From positions 1-64,000 of the forward strand of contig JADDOH010005053.1 in the NCBI GenBank assembly GCA_016648135.1: DNA of 64,000 nt. Reading direction: 5' to 3'. Shown here piece after piece: positions 21,755 through 33,045 of the stretch (its first letter is position 1; every line of letters starts with the position of its first letter). The notes beneath the pieces are model-generated. The model did no database searches, was not told the DNA's origin, and saw only the letters and a list, made by a program, of their open reading frames with translations. Source of the DNA: Agrypnia vestita. Taxonomy: Eukaryota; Arthropoda; Insecta; Trichoptera; Phryganeidae. The position numbers and the translations under genes were made by a program.

Positions 21755-22334
21755 AGTGCGCTGGAACAGTTTAGCCATACGGAGACTTCCAGGCAAGTTA
21801 GCTGTTTAGTATAATGCGAAAAGGCCCGCACACCAGAAAGACAAGCAAAAACTGACCAATGTGTCCTCTGATTTGTAGAAACTCGGCTCTCTTCTGTAAT
21901 GGACTGTATTTATGTTGCGTGCCGTCTCCACCTTGCAGATATTTCACTCTAACGAATGATCCGAGAAGCGGCTAGTCGAGATCGATCGAAAACAAGATCG
22001 CGGTTGAACAGGAGCGGGTGTAATGACAGGTGTTTAAAAACGTTGCAAGCAGCAGCGACGGTCAAATTTGAACCGACGGTCGGCCGACGCTTCGGAGTAT
22101 GTAAGAGGCAGATAATTGGCCTATCTCTCCCACGAACAGGCGTTCGAATCTATATAATAAAAGATATAGATACTGGCGCGATTAAACACCACAGATAAAA
22201 CCATCCAACTCCAGCTTCAGCATTCCTGACAGCTTCCCGAAGAGAGCAATTAGAGAATCATCGAATCTGTTCATCTACTATAGACTAAGAGCCAGCAATT
22301 ACCAGACTTGCGTTATAGTATCAAACCTGAAATA
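21755..22334. other. Unassigned stretch
   Basis: More GC-balanced than its surroundings. An 80-codon frame at 21956-22198 has no recognisable features. Confidence 0.35.
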
Positions 22335-23424
22335 TTAGGTCCTTACATATGAAATTGGCGTTTTGCCTACTGGCAAATTTGATCTCAAATATCTTCTCTT
22401 TGGTTAGGAATTCCAAATCCAAATTTATACAGCTATTTACTCATGTATTTGTGTTTTGAAAATTATAATTCATTTGTTTTTTCCTCAATTGTTTTTTCTT
22501 TGCGTCACTCAGTTTACAAAATGAAAAACTTGAAATATCGCGTTATTTACGAGTACGTATTCCACCGTGGCACCAGTGCGGCAGAAACGGCTCGAAGGAT
22601 TAATGATGTGTATGGCGACGGTGCCGCAAAAGAAAACACAGTGCGTTTTTGGTTCCAACGTTTTCGTTCTGGAAATTTCGACCTGCAGAACAAGCCCCGT
22701 GGACGGCCGGAGACCAAAGTTGAAAATGAAGAATTGAAGGCTATTGTGGAAGCGGATCCATCGCAAACCACATCCGAGTTAGCTGCAGGCTGCGGTGTTA
22801 GTGATAAAACTGTTTTAATCCACTTGAAGCAAATTGGTAAGGTGAAAAAGGATGAAAGGTGGGTACCTCACGAATTGAGTAAAGCAAATCAACAAACGCG
22901 CGTTGACTGCTGCGTTGCATTACTCAACCGGCACAATAATGAAGGGATTTTAAATCGAATCATTACCTGTGATGAAAAGTGGATCCTGTACGATAATCGG
23001 AAGCGCTCATCGTAATGGCTGAACCCTGCCGAACCAGCCAAACCATGCTTCACGATAACGCTAGACCACACACTGCACAACAGACGGCTACCAAATTAGA
23101 GGAGCTTCAATTGGAATGTCTAAGGCATCCACCGTACTCTCCGGACCTTGCCCCAACAGATTACCATTTTTTTCGAAATTTGGATAACTTCTTGCAAAGG
23201 AAAAAATTCAACTCCGATGGGGCAGTCCAAACCGCCTTCAAAGATTTTATTGATTCCCGTCCGAATAGTTTTTTTAGTAAAGGGATCGATGAACTACCTA
23301 TGAGATGGCAAAAGTGCATAGATAGCAATGGTACATACTTTGATTAAATAAATATATTATAATAAAAAAAATCGGCTTTATGTTCCTCCCATACTAAACG
23401 CCAATTTCATATGTAAGGACCTAA
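22335..23424 (+). mobile_element. Mariner copy 2, internally deleted
   Basis: Same termini as copy 1 (TTAGGTCCTTACATATG, inverted), flanked by TA (22333-22334 and 23425-23426). The length of 1090 bp is 198 bp shorter than copy 1. The loss lies after CCAGCCAAACCATG at about 23046. Confidence 0.95.
22521..23347 (+). pseudogene. Mariner transposase, stop plus deletion
   Basis: The ATG at 22521 opens MKNLKYRVIYEYVFHRGTSA, and the HTH half is intact through TCDEKWILYDNRKRSS. There a CAA to TAA change (23013-23015) ends the frame. The deletion then joins the frame to LHDNARPH in another phase, and the rest (YSPDLAPTDYHFF to WQKCIDSNGTYFD) is open to 23347. The deletion removes most of the segment between the first and second catalytic aspartates. 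The two copies are otherwise very similar, so they are of recent common origin. Confidence 0.93.
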
Positions 23425-23434
23425 TATTTGCTGT

Positions 23435-23930
23435 AGTTGTACACGATTGTAGGTAATAAGGTTTGGATATTATGACATTTGAAATCGGGAAAAAAACATT
23501 TGAAATGAAAATGAAAAAAAAAAAAATTACCAGATAACAAACAGGTAATGCTGGTACAAAAAAATGTGTAAGTAAAATGTAAAAATAACATTTTTTTAAA
23601 TATGTTTAACGAGACACTACTGTACACTCATATTAATGGTTGCCAGACGCTTTTCGCGGGTCATTCCTACCGGCAGATGCATTGAAGATTTTGTATATTT
23701 TGGGCCACTATTTAATAATATTGATATTTTAACGTTTTACTTACCCATTTTTTTATAGCTGTTATCTGCCACAATCCCCCGAACTAATATGTCACAATAG
23801 CCAAACTTCTTGTAAAACGTCTTACCTATTACAGTGCACATCTACAGAAAATATTTCAGTTTTGATACTAAGATGTAAGTCTGGCGGTCGCTGGCTTTTA
23901 CTCTACTAGTAAGTGATCTTTCACGAGGAC
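23435..23930 (+). repeat. Repeat family P, longest copy
   Basis: AAGGTTTGGATATTATGACA, CAGGTAATGCTGGTACAA, TTTAACGAGACACTACTG and TCTGGCGGTCGCTGGC recur in order at 42605-42795 and in part, inverted, near 44.13-44.20 kb and at 45.24 kb. Non-coding and unclassified. Confidence 0.55.
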
Positions 23931-24203
23931 GGGTTCCCTGTTCCTTCGACTCTCCATTGCATGCATTTTGTATGTCTGAACTATTTTAGTATGCATATTT
24001 GTATTGTGGAAGATAGATGTCGCTCAACATTTCTTTCTTGTTAAACGGAGGTGTCTGTTACGTGAGCTGTCCGTAACATTTCCATCTTCCCGCGCTCTCA
24101 TCTCGTATTCTGAAAATTCACCCGAGGAGACCTGGCAGAGTTTGTAGTGTTTCTAATAAAAAAAACCACTATCTATCGCCGTTACGGAATTACGAAATCT
24201 ACT

Positions 24204-24640
24204 AGAATGCGACCACTATAAATTGGCGTGCAAGGGAGGGCGTCCCTGTCGCGTAACATAAGTTGCCAGGGTGTAAATTTATTACACAATACATAATGTA
24301 CAGAATGTACGGTGACCGGTGTCGTAGCCTTTAACAGAAATTTGGTCGGGCAGCACTAAAGAAACCAAGCCGTAATGGCGGCCGTTCTATCTGTCAAACT
24401 GTCAGACGGTAATATCGGTCCATCATTTGCTTTTTCAGCTTCGCAAAACTTTAATACTTCATTGGCAATTGTTCTTGCATCACCCCGGACTGTTTAGGAT
24501 GTTTTGGACATAATAATTCAGTGTATATTGGTAATCAAGATGTCACCGCTCCTGAGCAAATACAAAATTGTACTGAATGACGGGGCGGGGCGGGTTTTAG
24601 TTCCAAAGTCGCCGCACGCCAAGTTACGTTGGTCAAGCAA
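24204..24640. repeat. Repeat family H, copy 2 (empty site)
   Basis: Homologous to 9535-9830 plus 10423-10600, but with an uninterrupted GGACTGTTTAGGATGTTTTG at 24488-24507. It therefore shows the pre-insertion state of the hAT MITE at 9831. Confidence 0.85.
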
Positions 24641-25084
24641 TATTCTACCACTTACTGAGGCAAAAGTGAAAAGAAAGTAAAAAAGAAGCATACCTCAATC
24701 ATATATTCATAGATGACATAATATGACAAAAAAAAAGTGCTCCAAGAGTAGAACTCCATGTCAAGGAGATTGGTCACCAGTGCGATAAATGTTGTGCATT
24801 TAAAATAAGGTGGTTGCATCATCTGCTGCCATCTTAAAACAGCACTTGTAACATCATGTCGCTTTACGATATGGTCGTAAAATTTCTCAAAAACTATAAA
24901 AAAGAGACTGCATAGTATAATTCACATACAATTATCAGGAAAACGTCATCAACATGACACCGACAAACGTGTCTTAAAGAATGAAATATGCGGGTGGTCA
25001 CGTGGCCAACACTGCATCGATAATAACCATGACAATGTTTTATTCATAAGTGAAATGCTTACATTAGAAAAATACTTTTGTATG
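24641..25084. other. Unassigned stretch
   Basis: No element end or coding frame supported. Confidence 0.4.
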
Positions 25085-25280
25085 TAGGTATCTTCTAAGA
25101 ACACATTTACTGGATTTTGTCCCCAGGGGGATGATGAATTTATTAAGATAAATTATATAAATGATTCTCATATTCATAGCTTCGTCTCTATGGGACTTGC
25201 GTAATTTATCTTAATTAATTCATCATTCCTCTGGGGAGAAAATCCACTAATTGTGTTCTTGAACATACATAATATAAAAA
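25085..25280. mobile_element. Fold-back MITE related to family E
   Basis: Arms of about 70 bp: AAGAACACATTTACTGGATT inverted as CCACTAATTGTGTTCTTG, and GATGATGAATTTATTAAG inverted as TTAATTAATTCATCATTCC. The arm equals the right end of family E at 13.02-13.06 kb. Confidence 0.7.
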
Positions 25281-25584
25281 TATTATTAAAATATATATCG
25301 GTGTATTAAAAAAATGAAAATACTTACGTTCAGGCGTATTCTAGTATGTGTATAGGTAAATGTAAAAATAATTTGTAAGAATTTCATGTATACATTAAAA
25401 AGGTAATGCTAATTACTCCACTTTAAAAAAAAAAGGTATCATTACCAGCTGCGATAATCTATGCATACTAACTAATTCATGAGAAAAGACTGCAGATGTC
25501 TCTAGCATAGTCCATACAAATAAACGAAAGATTCTCAGATTTGATCGTATAATATAAAACTTATAATATAAACGACCCAGATTA

Positions 25585-25745
25585 AGCTGGGAGAGACAAC
25601 AAAAAAATGAATTTGAAAACAGAATGGGTCTGGACTGGTTGACTCGAGCAGAAGCAGCGCAAGACAGGGGATCATGGAAGCACCTTGTCGAATCATTGGG
25701 CCCCCGACCCTACTAGGACAAGGGGAAGAAGATAATGATGATGAA
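25585..25745 (+). pseudogene. LINE 3' end with (GAT)n-like tail
   Basis: One frame reads FENRMGLDWLTRAEAAQDRG, then SWKHLVESLGP, a stop and a GAAGAAGATAATGATGATG tail. The DR-x-W-x-x-LV block just before the stop is common at the C-terminus of LINE ORF2 proteins. Confidence 0.6.
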
Positions 25746-25794
25746 TATAAAACTTTCAAAATTTGATAATGTGTTGATGTTTTTACGATGGAAT

Positions 25795-25950
25795 TGATGA
25801 GCGTTGCATTATGTAGAGTGGTCACTTAAGCCAGCTCATACAGGTTGTAAACCCTGGGCCGTCGTATAAAAAGACTTCCACACATGCTTGTCATATTTAT
25901 ATCTTCGTCTCTGTGAGACTTATATAATTCAATTTTTTTGTGCACATCAC
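25795..25950 (+). repeat. Repeat family E fragment
   Basis: Contains GAGCGTTGCATTATGTAG, CAGCTCATACAGG, CCCTGGGCC and CTTCGTCTCTGTGAGAC as in 12775-13075. Confidence 0.5.
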
Positions 25951-26299
25951 TACTATTTTCTGTGTATAGTTTGACAAACAGAAGGCAATATTGAATTACA
26001 AACAATTATTCCACTTTGATGCTGCATTAATAACATTTACGGTCATATGAGTGGCATTTGACACACAACAAGCGTGAAGTGAGGTGCGAGGCTGCGTATC
26101 TCTGAAACTTGAAAGCCGAGAATCATCTCAGATAATAGTATAGAATCATCTCAGATACATACAATTTCAGTCGAAACTCTCTTGATTATCCTAGGACCAT
26201 TAAGACATTCATCTCCAGAGAATGTTAATTTTTCGAAATATTCTTGTTTTACTTTGTGAAATGCCATTTTAAAAATATATCAAAAAATGATAACTTTGT

Positions 26300-26460
26300 T
26301 TACTTTCACTTTTTATTTATAACGATTAGAACGCTTTCGATGCTAACGCATCGTCTTCAGTAATACTAAACTAATACTAAACTTAAAACTAAAGGACGGT
26401 GAGAGGACTGGGTTGGAGATTAGAGTCCGGTGGGTATGTGGGCAGACGCAGAAGAGGGGA
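26300..26460 (-). mobile_element. Penelope-like terminal fragment
   Basis: On the minus strand 26360-26332 reads CTGAAGA, then CGATGC-GTTA-GCATCG, then AAAGCG. This is the hairpin-with-GAAA arrangement seen at ends of Penelope-like elements. No reverse transcriptase or endonuclease remains. Confidence 0.4.
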
Positions 26461-27048
26461 CATAATAGATGGAGTTTGAATATTGATTGCATTTGTGTAA
26501 CTATCAATCGCTAGGTTTTATAAAGTATCTATTTTCTTGCCTATTTTACATATGTTTATTTAAAACTACGCTATAACTATCGAAACGATGACTTTCAGTT
26601 CTCATCATCCAGAGAATGATCCCAAAAATAATCCCGAGTGATTGGAGAACGGCGGGAAGACGCGACTTCCCAGAGAAGATGAAGGAAAGCGTAAATAAAG
26701 ACACTAGACATAAAGGAGGTCGATAATCGATATGGGCATTGAAAAAGAAGACAAATATTAATATTTTTTACTTTGAAAAAAAATAATATCACGATTGCGT
26801 GTGTAAGTGGCGATACTTTGCCGCTAGCCTAATGTTACACGAATCCAAGAGGGGTGCTATCAGCTCTTAATAGCTTGGTGAACAAACCCAAGCCGATAGA
26901 ATTGAAATATTATGATCGAGCATTCTGTTTATCTGTTCATGTTGAGGGGAATAATTTTCCCTCTATCATAATAGTGCAAGATCCGAATTAGGTGAGTAAA
27001 AAAAACAGGCATTTTACAGTTTTTATTAAACATTTCTTTAGTATAAAC
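26461..27048. other. Unassigned stretch
   Basis: No supported feature. Confidence 0.4.
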
Positions 27049-27690
27049 TAGTGATGCAACGAATACTGCTTTCACGAATACGAATACGAATATCAAACCT
27101 ACTATTCGGCGAATACGAATAATTCAACAAGGTAATAAATAATACACCAGTGTTCTTTTTTACTAAGAGATTTAATAATTAAAATTTACCACCGGCAAAT
27201 TTTTGTTCAAAAAGAACAACATTTGTAACTTCTCAGGTGTTAGACGATTTATTTTATCCTTTTGTTTGTACATTCCTAGCGGTCGAAAACAAATATCACT
27301 TTTTTTACGCTTACGAGAGGTCATGTTATTAGATTTAATTTGAAATTATTTTATAAGAGTTAACACTTTTACACACAGCGGAAATAAAATGGAACGAACA
27401 ATTACAAAACAAAAACTACATTAACCTTATTAATATCCCAACGAAACTAGATGAAAGAAAATCATGTTATGCTGTGAAACAAGAATTGACAACTTGAGAA
27501 CTCGACAAATCCATTCATTCAATGTTAAAGGGAATCCTCGATAATAGAGTGCGTAGTATACACGGTGCACAGCCAAAACGTAATTTGCGTTGCGTTCAGT
27601 TATAAATAGATTGTTTTTAATATTTGTGATCATATTCGGCAAATATCAACTATTCGGCGAATACGAATATATAGACGGAATCGCCAAACA
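27049..27690 (-). mobile_element. Internally deleted hAT element
   Basis: The left terminus TAGTGATGCAACGAATAC is followed by short TTCGTATTCG/TATTCGGCGAATA palindromes, which recur at 27650-27680 near the other side. Between them lies a leader region (27330-27600) whose inverted counterpart is at 56650-56990, and a residual transposase frame. The right terminus is lost. Confidence 0.65.
27172..27324 (-). pseudogene. hAT transposase deletion derivative, 50 codons
   Basis: The ATG at 27324 opens MTSRKRKKSDI, which joins directly to a hAT C-terminal tail, NRLTPEKLQMLFFLNKN, before the TAA at 27174-27172. The intact family protein is several hundred residues, so almost everything, including the catalytic core, is missing, yet the frame across the junction is open. 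The identification rests on the NRL-PE-L--L-FLNKN signature of hAT C-termini. Confidence 0.6.
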
Positions 27691-27879
27691 AAGTACCTTG
27701 GCCTTGATCATGCTTATCTGCTACCGCTCCGCCTCGTTGCTCGTAAATTGCTCGCTAATCGGTAGAGGAAGTAGCACTCGCACCTTAAACGTCATTCATA
27801 TCACTGATAACTTTGGTATTAGTAGTTCAATTTTTCAAAATTCAATCCAGCATTTCAATGATTGTATCAAACAATAATT

Positions 27880-28147
27880 TCGTTGTCTGTCCGTCCGTCC
27901 GCCTGTCTATCCCTGTAACTTCGTGTAACGTCCGTAATTTCGTTCGAATTCACGGCAAAAAAAAAACAAATTAAACGGCCGGAGATGGGGCTTGAACCCC
28001 GGACCACCAAACCCGAACCGGCCACTTCACGCATGTTGCTACGGCCGCCTCTCCGTGGAGCCCCAAAAAGATGCTATAAATATATAATAGGGTTTAGCAA
28101 AGACGCGAACCGATGTGCCGTCATTTTCGACGGGTTGCAGCTAGTTT
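27880..28147 (-). mobile_element. tRNA-like SINE joined to a Helitron-type end
   Basis: On the minus strand GGGGTTCAAGCCCC is a B-box-like motif at 27993-28010. On the plus strand the segment ends CCGTCATTTTCGACGG (hairpin), GTTGCAG, CTAG, T (28120-28147). That is the 3' structure of a Helitron. The same combination of TTCGTTGTCTGTCCG start, GGCCGGAGATGGGGCTTG core and hairpin-CTAG end occurs at 32.62-33.09 kb. Confidence 0.55.
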
Positions 28148-28179
28148 CAATTCAAAACATACACTACTATCCAATAATT

Positions 28180-28360
28180 ATAATTTCGTTGTCTGTCTAG
28201 ATGTCCGAAACTTCCTGTAACGTCAGTGACATTTTTTTTATTTAATTTTTAATACGATATATTTTCTATACAAATCTACACATCTTACCCATATTTTTCA
28301 TAGTTATTCTTTAGAACCCTACCAAATATATAAAAGTACGTCATTTTTGACGGGTAACGG
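28180..28360 (+). mobile_element. Partial second Helitron-type copy
   Basis: Starts again with TTCGTTGTCTGTC and ends GTCATTTTTGACGGG followed by TTAG (28336-28363). The middle is deleted. Confidence 0.4.
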
Positions 28361-28654
28361 TTAGTTATTGTATTAAATATAGACAAACATGGGCCAGTGT
28401 TCGATCTTAATATGTACCTACTACAAAAAATCGATTTTGGTTATACTATCCAATTCACTCTATATTTTCCAACAATGTCAAGAAAAATTGAATTTCGATA
28501 AAAAAAACAACAAAATTTAAGGATAATTAAAATTGTTTTAAATATTATCCGGAAACAAAAAAGTAATTTGGATAGTTTAAAGCAGTAACGCGAAAATAGA
28601 ATTTTCGCAGACTCGTCCATATACCACACAGTTGATATAACTGTGGTCTAGTAA

Positions 28655-28735
28655 ATCAGTTACTAATCATCGACATAATCAGATACAGATCTCAAATAAC
28701 GGTTAGCGTGTCACCGGTTAAACTGCCATCACTAT
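28655..28735. repeat. Repeat family R, copy 2
   Basis: Shares ATCATCGACATAATCAGA and ATAACGGTTAGCG-type blocks with 18.3-18.4 kb and ends GCCATCACTA. Confidence 0.35.
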
Positions 28736-28863
28736 TATGCGGGCAAGGACTTTAAATGTACAATGTCTCCCATATCAAACAAGATTAGCAACTTTAATGG
28801 ATGTTTTTTTTTCATTTTCCATGAAAATGGTACCTAAGGAGAACAAGACACTAACGAACGATA

Positions 28864-29717
28864 TAGCGAAGGGAAAAATTACATTTCAAAATTAAGACTG
28901 CAACACGCACACGTTCACCAGTTTGAAGACTACCAAGTGCACACTACGATTTGTAGTATAAACTACATGAAGTGAACTAATTGTAGTACTAATGAAGTCA
29001 AGTAATTGTAGTATTAATGAAGTGAACTATTGCAGTACTACAAAATTGTAGTACTAATGAAATGAAGTAATTGCAGTATTACCTGTTACGAAACACCCCC
29101 CCCCTAAACCTGGGGGGGGGGTGTTTCGATTTCTAAAAATTTCACATAAAAATGTACTATTTGAAGTTTGTACTCATACTTACGCTAAGTATGTACTCAT
29201 ACTAATGTTGAACTTTTACGCAGAGCAAATACAAACAGACAGTTACTCAACATAGTAAAGCTCCGCAAAATTTCATATTTTGGTCATATAATGAGAGGCG
29301 AAAAATACTCCATCCTTCAGCTCGTCATGAAGGGGAAGATTGAGGGTCGCAGAGGGGTCAGAAGGAGGCGGCATTCCTGGCTTCGAAACATCCGAGAGTG
29401 GATCGGGATAAGAAGCGTGGAAGAGCTGTTCCGCACTGCCCTGGACAGGGAAACTTTCTCCCAGATGATCCCCGACGTCGGGGGGACCCGACAGGGCACA
29501 TGAAGAAGACTCATACTTTCAATAACTTTGAAGTGTGTATACTTTGTAGTGTTGTGTTCACTTTAAAATGAAGTGTATTATTTGAAGTATGCACTTTCAA
29601 TAACTGTGAAGTGTGTGCAGTTTGTAGTATGCACTACACTTCAAAAGGTGTGAGTGTACGCTTCAATGTAATGTAGTACTACATTGTAGTATTTAGTACA
29701 GAGCGGACCCATCACCA
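28864..29717. mobile_element. hAT-type MITE B carrying a LINE insertion
   Basis: Termini TAGCGAAGGG and CCCATCACCA. The flanking octamers GAACGATA (28856-28863) and GAACGATG (29718-29725) differ at one base. The interior has the same GAAGTGTAGTGC-like low-complexity units as MITE A, in opposite orientation, plus an inverted run of C and G around 29094-29118. A LINE fragment at 29204-29507 accounts for the extra length. Confidence 0.85.
29204..29507 (+). pseudogene. 5'-truncated LINE ORF2 end with 9-bp duplication
   Basis: An uninterrupted frame runs to the stop at 29501-29503: LLNIVKLRKISYFGHIMRGE, then GKIEGRRGVRRRRHSWLRNI and TALDRETFSQMI. This is the C-terminal YFGH-(I/V)MR / RR-x-SWL region of a LINE ORF2. 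ACTCATACT flanks the insert at 29195-29203 and 29508-29516. A GAAGAAG tail follows the stop. No stop codons have accumulated, so the insertion is fairly young. A frameshifted relative is at 52305-52625. Confidence 0.88.
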
Positions 29718-29725
29718 GAACGATG

Positions 29726-30221
29726 GAAGACAATAACGAATGTTTCGGTTCCAATATTCCAGGAACCAATCGATATCGGATGGTGGCTGAACGTAACGTG
29801 AGATAATCGATAGCCGGGGCGTCCGGCCGTCCAGCACATGACTCCGAGCTTCTCCAATTAGGTTTACGTTTACATGATGTAATAAAACTTGGAGTCGTCA
29901 TTAGCGGAATGAACGAGGCGGGACGATTTATGGCCGACAGTGGTGGTTTTGCGAAATTAATATTGGGTCGGACAGACAGTTTCATCATCAATTTAAACAT
30001 ATATAAATGTACTTTATTTTTTTTAATTGGTCTCCGAGGACCATGCCAAATAATATTAATCGAAAAAGGGGATCTTTTTGGAAAAAATTACAACCAAGAG
30101 TTTTTGCGCGCACCTTTGTTTGTGCTTAATAATTAATTTGCTAATTTTGCCATTGATACATGTTCGCTTCAAAGTTATGACTATGAAAACTTGGTTTTTG
30201 GAAATAAGCAATATTGCTCTT
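29726..30221. other. Unassigned stretch
   Basis: No element end recognised. Overlapping frames at 29641-30000 (minus) and 29909-30136 (plus) show no family features. Confidence 0.35.
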
Positions 30222-30296
30222 TCTGCATCTTGACAGTTATTGTATAACATTGGAGTGCCGCCAATTTTAACGTTTTAATTAATGAATTCAATTGAC
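30222..30296 (+). repeat. Single arm of fold-back family J
   Basis: CTTGACAGTTATTGTATAAC and TTAATGAATTCAAT match the left arm of the element at 33908-34170. Confidence 0.6.
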
Positions 30297-30704
30297 TCTG
30301 AATTCGGGCCTTAGAGTACAAGTACTGAAATTATTATTAAGAAATGTTAGAAATCAAGAAATGCCTAAACTATAACCAGATAAATTTTACAAATGGCCAG
30401 TTACTTGATATATTTCCCATTCGGTGTCCACTTGTCAATTGCCCCCACCATAACTGTAGCCACGCCCCCGTTCAAAAATTGATTTATTGCTAGAATAAGT
30501 AATGGATAATTAGTATGCGTCGGTAGACGTAAAGTTACTCCAAGTGGTAAGTAAAGTTTTTAATTAATTAATATTAATAATTACGTCTAGCCACAAAGTT
30601 AACGTTACAAACATCAAAAATATTCAAAATGATAAATATTAATATAGTTATAAATTTTTTAATTTTTAAACATTATATTTTATTTCCTCCCTCTCCTTTG
30701 AGAC

Positions 30705-30835
30705 CAGAATTCAGAGTCAATACTTAGATGATTTAATAGTTAATGTACGCCTTAAAAGTTTTATTTTGTTCTGATAATTACGCTATTAAGGCTTACCTCG
30801 ACCATTAAATCACTAAGTATTGTCATTGTATTCGG
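30705..30835. mobile_element. Small palindromic MITE (family N), copy 2
   Basis: AGTCAATACTTAGATGATTT and AAATCACTAAGTATTGTCA are inverted. GTACGCCTTAAAAG pairs loosely with ATTAAGGCTTAC. Related to 3234-3344. Confidence 0.5.
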
Positions 30836-31384
30836 GCCTTAGTCTCGCATGATGGAAATAGTTTGCACCTGAGTCCACACATAAAGATTAGTATGATAAT
30901 GATCTTTATTTTAACGGACCTGGGAATGTTTTTGTCTTGACAATTAATTTTGATCGCGTCCATTGCTGATCGCAGTTATCCTTATACTTCCAGTTTCATA
31001 TCTTCCATTCCTTGAATTAGAGAAACAAGGTAAACATAGTTCTGTACAACCGATAAATTGCAGATTAGAGTGAGACCAGTTTTGTGCCATTAGTAAGTTT
31101 GAAAATAAAGTAAGAAAAAATATATATATTGGTATGAAATGCACAACGACTAATGGCATACCATATTTACTTTGTACACCACATCCGCGCGTAATATTCC
31201 TATAATGTTTGTTTTGTTTCATATGACTGATTACCTGAATTATCTCAGAACCGATTATTATATCCACAGGTACATGTTACGACACTTATGCACAGTAAAT
31301 AATACAAGCTCTCAAATCTCGCCTCCACGATGTTATTACCAAACATCAAATTCAACACTAGCTCTTAAATAATGTATATACACA
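30836..31384. other. Unassigned stretch
   Basis: No supported feature. Confidence 0.4.
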
Positions 31385-31945
31385 TATATTAGATGTACCC
31401 ATGAGTAATCAATTATTTAAGTGGCAACAAAAAAAAGAATTTAACTACATTCAATTTTATTTTTAATCGATTTAATCTCCATCGTATCTAGGACCTTTTG
31501 CCATCTTGTTGGTAGACTTTTAAGAAAAATATGCTTCTAGGTGTTTCTAAAGCGTCATTATTAAACCCTACCGGGCGCCCACTTCGATCGCTATCAGACA
31601 AGTCAAAATCACCATCGGAAAATTTTCTAAACTAACGTTGACACTTATTAATTTCAATACGACTCCATACACATCACAAATTTTCTTTGTTGCAACCGTT
31701 GCATTAACACCCGATAGAAAATGAAACAGCATGTGATGACGTAAATTATCTTAGTTAGTTGATTGTCCGCCATTTTACAACAAAGTAACAAAAAAAAATT
31801 AATTTAATTGTCACAAGTCACAAGATCACGGATTTTAATATTGCGTATAAAACACGTCTTTACACGTTCACTTTACTGAGCTTGACTGAAGCAAACATTC
31901 CACACCAAAAATAATTGATTACTTATTATAATATTTCAACACGTT
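31385..31945 (-). mobile_element. Mariner-like internal-deletion derivative
   Basis: Inverted ends share AGTAATCAATTATTT (left 31402-31420; right around 31915). On the minus strand the N-terminal HTH part (ATVATKKICDVYG, then FSDGDFDLSDSDRSGRPVGF) is joined directly to the C-terminal SLPTRWQKVLDTM block. The catalytic DDD core is absent. A stop and at least one frame change are present in the first half. The terminal repeats and both protein ends survive, so it is a MITE-like derivative. Its mariner subfamily differs from that of the 19-23 kb copies. Confidence 0.75.
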
Positions 31946-32614
31946 AAATAAGATGTAAATGTATTTAAAAAATAATCTGTACACCTCATTTCTTTAAAAT
32001 ATCATACAATTTGTTTTTTTTTTTTTTGAAACTGGCAATGACAAAACTATGCACTGAATACCATTTTATCGAAGCAATTATAATATAGACTAGCCATAAC
32101 CCGTCCAAAATGACTTACTTTTATTACATATATGTATATAAAATTTATGTAAAAAAAATAATCTTAACGAACCAGAACAAAGAATCAAGAAATAAATATT
32201 TTCATCTAGAGACAACATTTTCGATCCGAAAGGGTTAAGTGTCAGACGCTAAAGTTTAGGGGGAAGGACAAACAATTTATAATTCTATGGACAGACAAGA
32301 CAGAGTAGAGTACCCACTTATATGGCGGCTATAAAACATACAAGAACGCATAATAAAACACACATAAAATGGAAATTCAAATTTACTTTGGACAATTTAA
32401 TGCAAACTGAATAAATAGAGAACTCAAACAATGCCGCAGTAAGTTCACAATGTTGTGTTGGCGACATTTAAGCTACACGTCAAAGTGACGTAAATAAGTA
32501 ATAAAATTATCTCTACAAAAAAGCCTAAAATTTTATGTGTTTTATTTCATGTAAAAGTTATATGCCTCCTAGTAATGCTAAAAAAACATTCCTTACAATA
32601 CTTACAATATTAAT
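31946..32614. other. AT-rich stretch with a minus-strand Helitron-type end
   Basis: At 32090-32125 the minus strand reads GTCATTTTGGACGGGTTATG then GCTAGT, a Helitron-like 3' end. The 5' part was not found. The rest is unassigned. Confidence 0.35.
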
Positions 32615-32865
32615 ACATAATTTCGTTGTCTGTCCGTCCTTCCATCCGTCCATCTGTCTGTCTTCATGTAACGTCCGTAATTTCGTCCGAATTCACGGCT
32701 AAAAAAACGGAAACTCAACGGCCGGAGATGGGGCTTGAACCCCGGGCGAGCAAACTTGAACGCGAAGACCCATGGAAGTTGCCATCATCTTGGGTACGTG
32801 CGGGACCCTTCAAAAATAGACTACATATATAACTTAGCAAAGACGCGAACCACTTGTAACCAAAA

Positions 32866-32890
32866 ATATATATATATATATATATATATA
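32866..32890. repeat. (TA)n microsatellite
   Basis: About 12 TA units. Confidence 0.9.
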
Positions 32891-32959
32891 CAGCGTACAA
32901 TATATTTTCTTTAGGTACACTAAATGCTTTGTAAATATTTTCTCAGCAATCAACGGCAT

Positions 32960-33045
32960 CTCCTGTGTGGTGTAATTAGTGGCTAGTATATTTGGCTCTC
33001 ACCTAAAGGACTCGGATTCGATTCCAGTACCGGATTTTTTTAAAA
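32960..33045 (+). mobile_element. tRNA-Glu-like SINE head
   Basis: TGGTGTAATTAGTGGCTAG resembles an A-box region, TTGGCTCTCACC has a CTC anticodon-like loop, and GGATTCGATTCC is a B box. The acceptor stem does not pair and no CCA-type end is seen, so it is not a functional tRNA. Confidence 0.6.

Noticed and set aside
32960..33045. Possible functional tRNA-Glu gene
   Set aside because: A and B boxes are present but the acceptor stem does not pair and the arms are mutated; better read as a SINE head.
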